64,000 nt of DNA from G963662675 sp963662675. GTDB lineage: Bacteria; Bacteroidota; Bacteroidia; Bacteroidales; Prolixibacteraceae. Both the position numbers and the translations under genes were made by a program. The stretch covers positions 620,001 through 684,000 of the forward strand of contig CAXXHP010000002.1 in the NCBI GenBank assembly GCA_963662675.2, read 5' to 3'. The notes beneath the pieces are model-generated. The model was not told the DNA's origin, made no database searches, and saw nothing but the letters and a program-made list of their open reading frames with translations. This document shows, in pieces, positions 1 to 8,643 of this stretch. Positions within the stretch are counted from its first letter, which is position 1. Each line of letters begins with the position of its first letter.

Positions 1-1
1 G

Positions 2-247
2 TATTTTGGCTTGCTAATACCGATGACAATTGCCAACCCCTCCGGATTACTGCTCCCTGTTTTGTTTGCCTTGGGAACCGGATTTATCGTCATCCTGTTT
101 TCGTGGCTCATTGCCTTTGCTTTTTCGGGTATCAATAAATGGTTTGTCCGGGTGAGGAATTTTGAAGTATGGTTGAGGCGAATTGTTGCTGTGCTTTTTA
201 TTGGGATGGGCCTCGTAAATACAACCCGATTATTTCTTCTATTTTAG
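2..247 (+). CDS. C-terminal part of a CcdA/ArsG-like membrane permease (5' end outside window)
   Basis: The reading frame is open from base 2, so the gene starts upstream of the window; only the last 81 residues are present. They contain two hydrophobic segments (about residues 10-38 and 60-78) separated by a short basic loop with the pattern NKWFVRVRNFEVWLRR. A Gly/Pro-rich hydrophobic stretch, a cytoplasmic loop ending in W-x-R-R and a final GMGL helix resemble the C-terminus of cytochrome c biogenesis/DsbD-like transporters and of the ArsG-type permeases common in Bacteroidota. The family assignment is inferred from this short piece only. A decayed second copy of the same 3' end lies at 7564-7695. 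Confidence 0.5.
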   Translation, partial: YFGLLIPMTIANPSGLLLPVLFALGTGFIVILFSWLIAFAFSGINKWFVRVRNFEVWLRRIVAVLFIGMGLVNTTRLFLLF

Positions 248-525
248 ATGCGTTAATACTATCTATTAACAATCAGCAGTGATTAACCAAACAATATTAA
301 GTACATATTTTATTATATGCATTTAATGTGACGCGCAGGCACTATATATATGTTGTATATCTTACAGCGCTACTTTGCTTTAGATAGACAAAAAGGCTAG
401 TTTGATAGCTCGTAATGGTCTTTAGATAAAAAATATGAAGATAATGAGTTTGTGATAGATTCATTTTTTATTACTATTGCAATAACTATTATTACTTCAG
501 CCTTCAATCAACTAAACATAAGTAA

Positions 526-3500
526 ATGAGTCACATGTATGTTCTACCCAAGAGTAGAAGACAATCGTTGTCAAGAGTTCTTCATTTTATTTTTATTGCT
601 ATAGCAATTCAGTTGTCATCATCAAAAACTCAAGCCCAAAACAATGCGCTAAGTTTTGATGGGGACAATTCTTATATCGAAGCAAACAGTGTGAGCAATG
701 CTTTAAGTGGCGCAAGTACATTAAGCATGGAGGCCTGGATATGGCGGGATGATAATCTGACTGAATCAAAGTTCATTTTAACCTTTCATCAGTCCGCTGC
801 AAATGCTCATCAAAATATCTTATTATTTGGAACTTCGTCTGATGGAAAGTTGGTATTGAGTTTCAATAATGGAGTAGATAATGATTACCGTGGTGCTACA
901 ATCATCGAAAAGAATAAATGGACACATATTGCAATTACAATAAGTGCAGATAATACCTCATGTTTTTATGTGAATGGTGTGCTTGAGTCAATGACTAAAT
1001 TTGATACAGGTGTACCTTTGACATCGATACCAGTTCGCCCTGTAAGTGGGGGCTGTTTCTCCATTGGGCAGGACTGGGATGGTTCGGTAGCAACAAATGA
1101 TTTTATAGGTAAGCTGGACGAAATTCGTGTGTGGAACACAGTACGTTCTGCAGATGAAATTCGCAGTAACATGTATAAAGAATTAACGGGAAATGAAACA
1201 GGACTGGAAGCATATTATAATATGAATGCCGGTTCTGGCAGCTTCCTTACGGACAATAGCGCAAAAGGGAATACCGGAACATTAATAAACAGCCCACTCT
1301 GGATTACATCCGGAGCCTTTAGCGGACCGCGAAATGCATTGAGTTTTGATGGTGTAGATGATTATGTATCAATACCAACTAGTTCAAATCTTGATATTCT
1401 GGGGGATATTACATTGGAGGCTTGGGTTAAGATGGATGCTCTTCCTAGTAGCTATTGTAGATTTATTTGTAAGGGAAGTACCGATAATAACGAGGCAAAC
1501 AATATTTTATACGCATTAAACATAACTTCTACTGGGGTGCTTGAATTTGCATATGAACAAGGTCTAGGAGGTGCAGGGCAATACATATATCTTCCAGCGA
1601 ATGGTGGCTCAATACCTGTTGGAGTATGGCAACATATTGCCGTTGTTAGAAAGCAATCATCAAAGGAAGTCACATTTTATGTTGATGGAAAACAATTTGG
1701 GACAATCAAAACATACACTATTGACCCTACCGGAGGAACAACTGGTAAATTAACGATTGGGGCTTTTGAAGGAGCCTCTGCTGCCAACCCTTTTAACGGT
1801 GAAATGGATGAAGTACGTATATGGAGTAAGACCCGAACGGCATCAGAAATCCGCGAAACTATGATGCAAACGTTGGCAGGAACAGAGACAGGTTTGGAAG
1901 CATATTACCGTTTTGACGAAGTTGACCTAACAGATATCTATGATTTAACCCCTAATGGAAGTCATGGCGAAATGACCAACATGGATGTTGCTGCCGATCG
2001 TGTGAGTTCTGATGCGTTTACTACCTGGTTGGGTGTAGAATCTTCAGCTTGGGCAATCGCAAATAACTGGTCGGATGGCGTTCCTTCTGTTACTGCCAAT
2101 GTGGGGATTTACAAAACTGATTTAGGAAATGAAATTGCCATAAGTGATTCGCCAACAGTTGATGATTTAATGATTTCAGCTACTGCAATACCAACCTTGT
2201 CCACCGGATTAACGGTTAACGGCAACTTGATTTTAAAAAGTGATGTTGATTTGAATGGTCAAGATGTCGTTCTTGGAAATTCAGCTTTTTTAATTGAAGA
2301 AAACGGGACCTTTTACGGAGCTTCCGGTACAATCTCAACAACCCGGAATCTGTCTAACATCAGTTCCGAAAATGTAGCCGGGCTTGGCGCAATAATTACC
2401 ACTGCAGCTGACATGGGATCAACAACGATTGTTCGCGGACATAACGCCTACCCTTTTGGAACGAACAACAGCACAAAACGCTATTTTGACATTACTCCCA
2501 CAAACAACATTGAATTAAGTGCTTCCCTTTCATTCTTATATAGAGAAAGTGAACTTAATGGGAACACTGAATCCGGACTGGAGCTTTTTAAATCAACCGA
2601 TAATAAAAGCACATGGATAAATCAAAACGGAACCGTCAATACAACATCAAACATGGTTAGCCTGAGTGGAATTTCTGCCTTCTCCAGCTATACGCTAATT
2701 GAAGATACTCAGTTGCCAAGCGCGTCAATTACGTATTCCCCAACAGGTCCTTACCATACTGGAGACAATATAACCCTCACAGCCACCTTTTCAGAGGATA
2801 TGAAAGATGCTCCGGTTCCGCAAATTGCCATTGGTGGAAGCAACACGGTCAACTCTTCCAATATGGTCAAAACGAGTAGCAAGGTTTATACTTATTCGCA
2901 TACAGTACAGGCAGGACCTGGCGATTGTACCATATCTCTTTCTACAGGTACTGACCTTGCTGGTAATGTTGTAGAATCTAATCCAACAAGCGGAGCAACA
3001 TTCACGATTGAAAACCAAAATCCTGCATTTACATCAACACCTGTTACTTCGGTGAATGATAACCAATCATACGAATACTCAATTACTGCAAGTGATGAGG
3101 ATGGTGATGGTGTTTTAATTTCCGGAACCGCTATCCCTTCTTGGCTTTCACTATCTCAATCAATAACAAAGAATGTTTTTGCTGGATCAGGTAGCGCCGG
3201 AAGTGTTGATGGTATCGGTGTTGAAGCTTCATTTTCTAGTCCAACTGGGGTTGACATGGATAACAATGGAAATATGTATGTCGCTGATTATTCTGGTGGG
3301 AAAATTCGGAAAATTACTCCAGAAGGAAATGTTTCAACGCTTTCCGGGGCTTTTTCTTTACCTAACGGAATTGCTGTCGATGACAATGATAACATATTTG
3401 TAACAGAATGGGGGAATAGAATAAAGAAAATTTCTTCAACTGGTATTGTTTCTACTTTTGCTGGTTCTGGGGTTGCAGGATACGCTGACGGGATTGGCAC

Positions 3501-6500
3501 CTCGGCACAGTTTAGTAATCCGTCTGATGTAGAAGTTGATGCAGAAGGTAATTTATATGTTTCTGAGCACCATGGAAATCGAATACGGAAAATCACTCCG
3601 GCAGGGGAAGTTTCGATCTTAGCGGGTTCAATAGATGGAACAACTGGATCAACCGATGGAATCGGGACTGCAGCTAGATTTAATAATCCAACCGGAATTG
3701 CCCTTGACGGTGCCGGTAACATCTACGTGGCAGATTTTAGCAATAACAGAATTCGGAAAATTACCTCAAGTGGAGTTGTTTCTACCTTTGTGACAGGGGT
3801 GACAAGTCCGAGAAAATTAGAATTTGACGCCTTTGGCAATTTGCTTGTATCTCTACAAAATACGGGGAATATTATCAGGATAACACCTTTAGGAAATATT
3901 TCGACATTTGAGAGTGGTTTTTTGAGCCCGAACGGTCTCGTCTTCAATAATACAGGGGATTTATTTCTTGCAGAATATAGTAAGAATCAAATACAAACAA
4001 TTTCAGAAGAGAATATACTGAAAGGAAGTGCAGTTGGGCATGTAGGTGTCTATCCCGTTTCGCTAAAAGCTACAGATACAAACGGGGGTGAAACTTTACA
4101 GAACTTTACGATTACCGTGAGTGATGTTACACCACCAGCGGGCTATAGCGCCAGTATTAATCAGGATCCGATCAATTCAATAAATGAAAATGCAGTGAGT
4201 TTTACCTTGATAGGTGCTGAGTTGGGAAGCAGCTGCAATTATGCTTTTACCAGCAGTAACGGAGGAACCCCAGTTAGCCAGTCAGTAACAGTCACTTCGA
4301 CCTCACAGACCATTTCCGGAATTAATTTAAGTGGACTGGAAGATGGAACCATAACATTGACTGCTACATTGACTGATGCTGCCGGAAATAAAGGCTCTGA
4401 TGCAACTGACACTTCAACAAAAGATACAGCACCTCCATCGGGCTACAGTGTTTCTCTCGATCAGAGTTACATCAACTCCACGAATAAAATAGCAGCTTCA
4501 TTCACCTTTGCCGATGCAGAAATCGGAGCAACATATAATTATTCAATTACCAGCAACAATGGCGGAATAAGTGTTACAGGAAGCGGGACTGTTGTAACAG
4601 CAACCAACCAGATTTCCGGAATCAACCTTAGTGGGTTGAACGATGGAACCTTAACCTTAACTGTTACATTAACTGATGTTTCTGGGAATAAAGGTTCTGA
4701 ATCAACTGACACTTCAACAAAAGATGCAGTTAAACCGGATGTTACAATTACCGCAACAGAAGGAGTTGATGGTTTTGCCTCAAACGATGAAACGCTTTCG
4801 CTCACTTTTACCACAAGCGAAGCAACAACTGATTTTGCGGCAGAAGATATCACGGTTACCAATGGAACCTTGAGCAACTTTAATGCAACCAGTACAACTG
4901 TTTATACTGCCACTTTCACTCCAACCAATGACGGGGCAAGCTCAATTAATATTGAAGCAGGAACGTTTACGGATGAGGCCGGTAGCACCAACACTGCGGC
5001 TACCGAGTTCAACTGGTTGTATGACAACACTCAGCCATATGTTACGATTGCCGCTACTGAAGGGATTGATGGTTTTACCTCAAATGATGCAACACTATCG
5101 CTCACTTTTACCACAAGCGAAGCAACAACTGATTTTACGGCAGGAGATATCACGTTTACCAATGGAACTTTGAGCAGTTTTAATGCGACAAGTGCAACGA
5201 TTTATACCGCAACTTTTACCCCAACCAATGACGGGGCAAGCTCAATTAATATTGAATCTGGAAAGTTTGCGGATGCGGTAGGGAACACTAATACCGCGGC
5301 TACGGAGTTCAGCTGGTTGTATGACAACACCCACCCGGATGTTACAATTACCGCAACTGAAGGGATTGATGGTTTTACTTCAAATGATGCAACGCTTTCG
5401 CTTACTTTTACCACAAGTGAAGCAACACCTGATTTTGCGGCAGAAAACATCACGGTTGCCAATGGAACTTTGAGCAGTTTTAATGCAATCAGTACAACTG
5501 TTTATATTGCCACTTTCACACCAACAAATGACGGGGCAAGCTCAATTAATATTGAAGCAGGAAAGTTTACGGATGAGGCTGGTAACACCAACACTGCGGC
5601 TATGGAATTTAACTGGTTGTATGACCATATTGCCCCAGCTGCAGATATAACTTACACACCATCTGGCGATTACGATGTGGGCGATGAAATTACCATTACA
5701 GCAACATTTAATGAGAACCTAAGCGATTTACCATTGCCACAAATTTCTCTCTCTGGTGGGAATACATTAACGCCCACTGAGATGACAAAAATTAGCACAA
5801 CTGAGTATTCCTATACTTACACGGTCACAAGTGGAGATGGCCCGGTTACTGTAAGTTTAACTGAAGGGTTAGATTTAGCGGGGAATGTCCTTGTTTCTTC
5901 GCCGGTATCCGGGGAAACATTTAGCTTCAATTCTGCGCCTATTGCTGAGAATAACCTCATTAACACAGATGAAGATGTAACGCTGGTACTTACGGCTGAA
6001 GATTTCAGATATTCCGATCCGGATGATGACACGTTTGTTAAGGTTCAAATTATTAGTTGGAGTGGACAGGGAGAGCTATTTATTGATTCAGATAATAATT
6101 CCCGTTTTAACATCCCAACAGAGTTAGTTGTTCCTGAGCAGGAAATACTTGTTTCCGAGTTTAATAATCTAATGTTTCTGTCAGGTGACAATCTTTATGG
6201 AACTAATTTTGGGACTATTGTTTTCAAAGTGAGTGACGGTTCATTATACAGTACTGATAGTTACACCCTCACCATTGATGTGAATCCCATAAATGATATA
6301 CCTGTATTAATTACTCAAATACCGACCATCCATATCGGTAGCGAAGGTAATTTTTATAGCCAGGATTTTAGCGGCTACTTTGGTGATCGAGAGCAGGCAT
6401 CGCAATCTTTGACTTATTCGATAAAGAATCAAACGCATACGACACTTTTATCAGCAATCAGTTTTTCGAATTCCGTGATTTACATTACTCCAAAGAACAA

Positions 6501-7200
6501 CACAGAAGGAGAGACAATTATAACGTTAAACGTTTCTGATAATTCTGGTTCAACTATTGAAACCAACTTCAAGATAGTTGTTACAAACACAAATACAGCG
6601 CCATATTTTATTTCTGAAATTAATGCCCTTCTGGATGGTACAGAGCAGGATACAACCATCGTGCAATTGTGGGATCTATTTGCTGATGCTGAGGATATTG
6701 CCCAGGAATTAGTTTTCGAATTTCCTGAAAAGTCAGACTCCCTTGAGCTAACATTTGACTCACAAACCGGAGAGCTGGCGATATCCACCAATGTAAGTTG
6801 CCAGGATAGCCTGACATTTCTGATTCGGACAACCGATTCTGGGGCGATTTCTACGATCCAGAAAATGACTTACGTTTCCGACTTCTTTACTTTAAGTTCT
6901 CAACTTGAGCAGGGAATTAATGCAGTCAGATTGGGCCAGAATTCACCAAACCCAGTTTCAACGACAGCAACTATTGGTTATTATTTACCAGAAAGAAGCA
7001 CAGTAAGCCTTGCGCTGTTTAATTCCAGTGGTCAACTGATCAAATGGTTAATAAACCAACAAATACAGTTGCAGGGAGAATACGGGCAAGCGGTTCAGTG
7101 TTACGATCTGCTTCCCGGTATTTATTACTATCAGCTAACGGTCACTCCCAAATTAAATGGAGAACCAACCCAATTAAGCAAAAAAATGATTGTCAGATAA
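526..7200 (+). CDS. Giant secreted multidomain protein (LamG, NHL propeller, Ig-like repeats) with T9SS sorting domain
   Basis: This 2224-residue protein has a signal peptide (residues 1-38, ending TQAQ) and is predicted to leave the cell through T9SS. Two LamG/concanavalin-like domains come first (about 40-225 and 270-475), then a region with a WLGVESSAWAIANNWSDG motif (505-545) and a bacterial Ig-like domain (728-830). A six-bladed-type NHL region (about 882-1161, repeated N-x-I/L-Y-V-A-D and IRKIT motifs) sits inside another Ig-like domain. Two related 101-residue Ig repeats follow (1203-1404), then three 100-residue tandem repeats (1405-1704), another Ig-like domain (1705-1802) and cadherin-like segments with DPDDD and DVNPINDIP motifs. 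The C-terminus (about 2134-2224) has the N-S-P-N-P pattern and final KKMIVR of a type A sorting domain. No catalytic domain was recognised; binding or adhesion is the likely role. Another ATG four codons in is equally possible as start. Confidence 0.9.
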   Translation: MSHMYVLPKSRRQSLSRVLHFIFIAIAIQLSSSKTQAQNNALSFDGDNSYIEANSVSNALSGASTLSMEAWIWRDDNLTESKFILTFHQSAANAHQNILLFGTSSDGKLVLSFNNGVDNDYRGATIIEKNKWTHIAITISADNTSCFYVNGVLESMTKFDTGVPLTSIPVRPVSGGCFSIGQDWDGSVATNDFIGKLDEIRVWNTVRSADEIRSNMYKELTGNETGLEAYYNMNAGSGSFLTDNSAKGNTGTLINSPLWITSGAFSGPRNALSFDGVDDYVSIPTSSNLDILGDITLEAWVKMDALPSSYCRFICKGSTDNNEANNILYALNITSTGVLEFAYEQGLGGAGQYIYLPANGGSIPVGVWQHIAVVRKQSSKEVTFYVDGKQFGTIKTYTIDPTGGTTGKLTIGAFEGASAANPFNGEMDEVRIWSKTRTASEIRETMMQTLAGTETGLEAYYRFDEVDLTDIYDLTPNGSHGEMTNMDVAADRVSSDAFTTWLGVESSAWAIANNWSDGVPSVTANVGIYKTDLGNEIAISDSPTVDDLMISATAIPTLSTGLTVNGNLILKSDVDLNGQDVVLGNSAFLIEENGTFYGASGTISTTRNLSNISSENVAGLGAIITTAADMGSTTIVRGHNAYPFGTNNSTKRYFDITPTNNIELSASLSFLYRESELNGNTESGLELFKSTDNKSTWINQNGTVNTTSNMVSLSGISAFSSYTLIEDTQLPSASITYSPTGPYHTGDNITLTATFSEDMKDAPVPQIAIGGSNTVNSSNMVKTSSKVYTYSHTVQAGPGDCTISLSTGTDLAGNVVESNPTSGATFTIENQNPAFTSTPVTSVNDNQSYEYSITASDEDGDGVLISGTAIPSWLSLSQSITKNVFAGSGSAGSVDGIGVEASFSSPTGVDMDNNGNMYVADYSGGKIRKITPEGNVSTLSGAFSLPNGIAVDDNDNIFVTEWGNRIKKISSTGIVSTFAGSGVAGYADGIGTSAQFSNPSDVEVDAEGNLYVSEHHGNRIRKITPAGEVSILAGSIDGTTGSTDGIGTAARFNNPTGIALDGAGNIYVADFSNNRIRKITSSGVVSTFVTGVTSPRKLEFDAFGNLLVSLQNTGNIIRITPLGNISTFESGFLSPNGLVFNNTGDLFLAEYSKNQIQTISEENILKGSAVGHVGVYPVSLKATDTNGGETLQNFTITVSDVTPPAGYSASINQDPINSINENAVSFTLIGAELGSSCNYAFTSSNGGTPVSQSVTVTSTSQTISGINLSGLEDGTITLTATLTDAAGNKGSDATDTSTKDTAPPSGYSVSLDQSYINSTNKIAASFTFADAEIGATYNYSITSNNGGISVTGSGTVVTATNQISGINLSGLNDGTLTLTVTLTDVSGNKGSESTDTSTKDAVKPDVTITATEGVDGFASNDETLSLTFTTSEATTDFAAEDITVTNGTLSNFNATSTTVYTATFTPTNDGASSINIEAGTFTDEAGSTNTAATEFNWLYDNTQPYVTIAATEGIDGFTSNDATLSLTFTTSEATTDFTAGDITFTNGTLSSFNATSATIYTATFTPTNDGASSINIESGKFADAVGNTNTAATEFSWLYDNTHPDVTITATEGIDGFTSNDATLSLTFTTSEATPDFAAENITVANGTLSSFNAISTTVYIATFTPTNDGASSINIEAGKFTDEAGNTNTAAMEFNWLYDHIAPAADITYTPSGDYDVGDEITITATFNENLSDLPLPQISLSGGNTLTPTEMTKISTTEYSYTYTVTSGDGPVTVSLTEGLDLAGNVLVSSPVSGETFSFNSAPIAENNLINTDEDVTLVLTAEDFRYSDPDDDTFVKVQIISWSGQGELFIDSDNNSRFNIPTELVVPEQEILVSEFNNLMFLSGDNLYGTNFGTIVFKVSDGSLYSTDSYTLTIDVNPINDIPVLITQIPTIHIGSEGNFYSQDFSGYFGDREQASQSLTYSIKNQTHTTLLSAISFSNSVIYITPKNNTEGETIITLNVSDNSGSTIETNFKIVVTNTNTAPYFISEINALLDGTEQDTTIVQLWDLFADAEDIAQELVFEFPEKSDSLELTFDSQTGELAISTNVSCQDSLTFLIRTTDSGAISTIQKMTYVSDFFTLSSQLEQGINAVRLGQNSPNPVSTTATIGYYLPERSTVSLALFNSSGQLIKWLINQQIQLQGEYGQAVQCYDLLPGIYYYQLTVTPKLNGEPTQLSKKMIVR
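4738..5637 (+). repeat. Three in-frame 300-bp tandem repeats inside the giant secreted protein gene
   Basis: Units begin at 4738, 5038 and 5338, each exactly 300 bp, encoding 100-residue Ig-like units that start D/Y-V-T-I-x-A-T-E-G and end in E-F-x-W-L-Y-D. The units differ at scattered positions only. Lengths are exact, so unit gain or loss by recombination would keep the frame. Confidence 0.9.
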
Positions 7201-7241
7201 ACATTACATCTTCCGCTGTCTTTTCCCGCAAAATCAGTCAA

Positions 7242-7277
7242 TAACCCGCTAAGGATTGTTTCCTTAACGGGTTATTT
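7242..7277 (+). terminator. Rho-independent-type terminator after the giant gene
   Basis: A 14-bp inverted repeat (taacccgctaagga / tccttaacgggtta, one mismatch) with a short TTGTT loop is followed by a few T residues. It lies 42 bp after the stop codon of the giant gene. Confidence 0.7.
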
Positions 7278-7402
7278 GGTATTTAATCCCAGTAAACAAA
7301 GGAAGGGCATCTATTTTCGAACGCCCATTTCTTTTCCTCCCATCAGATTAAAATAAGGATCTTTTGAATATTCAGCTTCCTGTTCCCGATTTGCACTCTT
7401 CA

Positions 7403-7542
7403 CCCAAAATCGAATCAGTCAGTCCCTCAATGTGGAGAAGTCATGCTGAACTTGTTTCAGCATCTGTTGGAAACTGAAATTCCCTTGGTAGAGTTGAGCC
7501 ATACAGATCCCGAAACAAGTTCGGGATGACGTTAGTAGGGGA
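7403..7542. repeat. 140-bp intergenic REP/BIME-like repeat, copy 1
   Basis: This copy is identical to 11261-11400 except for one base (G/A in tgtggaGaag). It contains two inverted palindromic arms, gtcatgctgaacttgtttc... (7440-7467) and its diverged reverse complement ending cgggatgac (7503-7531), separated by about 35 bases. Each arm is itself an imperfect hairpin around GAACTTGTTTC. This two-arm architecture is that of REP-type elements mobilised by TnpA-REP transposases in other bacteria; no such transposase is in the window. Confidence 0.85.
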
Positions 7543-7563
7543 CGACGATGGCTAGGTGATGTT

Positions 7564-7695
7564 GCCTTTTCGGGTATCAATAAATGGTTTGTCTGAATCT
7601 GAAATGTTGAATTCTGGTTACGCAAGCTCGTTTCTGGTCTCTTTGTCGGGATAGGTCTTTATAAAACGGCACAGCTTCTATATGCTGCTTTTTAG
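7564..7695 (+). pseudogene. Decayed 3' end of a CcdA/ArsG-like permease gene
   Basis: Conceptual translation gives AFSGINKWFV, a stop, I, a stop, then NVEFWLRKLVSGLFVGIGLY and a final TAG. It matches the C-terminus of the permease gene at 2-247 (AFSGINKWFV, then FEVWLRRIVAVLFIGMGL). The two share a run of 27 identical bases around ttcgggtatcaataaatggt. Two in-frame TGA stops, and the lack of any 5' part, make it a remnant. Confidence 0.75.
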
Positions 7696-8148
7696 GTTTT
7701 CTCGAGTGGGTTTTTAATAATTTGTTACGAAAATCTGATTTATTCTGTCTTTATGCAGCCTTGGTGTTTTGTATGGATGTTTCTTTTTTCGATTAGTATT
7801 TGATTGAAAATTAGCATGTAATGAAATAAATCGATTTTGTTTTTAATATTTCTTTAATTCTCTATGTCGACTTCAAGTGTCACGTATGTAGTTAGTTATG
7901 TGGTTTGTTGTTGGCGTATTTGTATGTGATGGATGGCGAATTGTATCTTTTGTGAAAAAAAAAGTATTTTGCGTTCGTGCATTTTTAATACTGGCTATAT
8001 AGCCATATTAGGTAGTTTTCAGGTAGTGAAATTATTGTGAAGTAGAAAAGCGGACAATAGTTTAGTGGGCTATTAAAAAAAATAGCAAAAATTCTTGTTC
8101 AGAATAGGGAATTTATCAGTGTTGAACTCCAAATAAAAATAGCAGAAT

Positions 8149-8640
8149 ATGAAATTAAAACAGTTACTTTTTTACTTCCTTTTTTATCTGGCTACAATCG
8201 CATTGCTGCCGGGTAATGCCCAATCACAAGTGGTCACCGCAACGTCCGGTGGCAATTTTGACGGGAGTGTTCATTCCATCTCCTACACCATTGGAGAAAT
8301 GGCAACCACCACCCTTGATGGGGGAGGTATCATTTTAACGCAAGGGTTTCAGCAACCCCGGTTAATTGTGACTGCCATTAGCGAATTGGTTGGGATTACA
8401 TACAGTATCAAAGCGTATCCAAATCCTACCACTGATGTCGTAAATCTGGCAACCGACCGTGAATTACCTGCCGGGAGTTTATATCAGCTTTTTGATATGA
8501 ATGGTAGCCGCATGGACGAAAGTCAGTTGGATGGGCTTGTTACTGAAATTTCTGTCGAGGCATTGGTTCCGGCAGTATATCTTTTAAAAATCATCAATTC
8601 CAATCAGACTTTAAAAACATTCAAAATCATAAAAAAATAA
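8149..8640 (+). CDS. Small secreted protein with T9SS type A sorting domain
   Basis: The 163-residue product has a signal peptide (to about residue 26), a short Gly-rich region with an S-x-S-Y-T-I-G-E motif and an I-L-T-Q-G-F-Q-Q motif, then a C-terminal sorting domain (about 85-163) with the hallmark Y-P-N-P-T-T-D and final Lys-Ile-Ile-Lys-Lys. It is nearly all sorting domain, so it should be exported by T9SS and anchored to, or released from, the outer surface. It sits 3 bp upstream of the fibre-protein gene at 8644. It has a clear paralogue at 15385-15876, which is likewise 2 bp from a fibre gene. The repeated pairing suggests the two products act together; the function is unknown. Confidence 0.85.
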   Translation: MKLKQLLFYFLFYLATIALLPGNAQSQVVTATSGGNFDGSVHSISYTIGEMATTTLDGGGIILTQGFQQPRLIVTAISELVGITYSIKAYPNPTTDVVNLATDRELPAGSLYQLFDMNGSRMDESQLDGLVTEISVEALVPAVYLLKIINSNQTLKTFKIIKK

Positions 8641-8643
8641 CGT

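Larger units (their letters stand above)
7278..8148. other. Long intergenic region holding repeats and a pseudogene remnant
   Basis: This 0.87-kb gap contains a short GGGC/GCCC hairpin (7303-7332), the 140-bp repeat (7403-7542) and the permease remnant (7564-7695). The remaining stretch, 7696-8148, is strongly AT-rich. I see no coding region or clear regulatory site in it beyond the presumed promoter of the gene at 8149. Confidence 0.7.

Noticed and set aside
3288..3722. Open frame of 144 codons opposite the NHL region of the giant gene
   Set aside because: Its periodic Pro/Ser/Val pattern simply reflects the antisense of repeated NHL codons; no start signal or homologous motif.
4738..5637. 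Possible CRISPR-like or mobile repeat array
   Set aside because: The units are 300 bp, in frame, and encode Ig-like domains; no short repeats with unique spacers.
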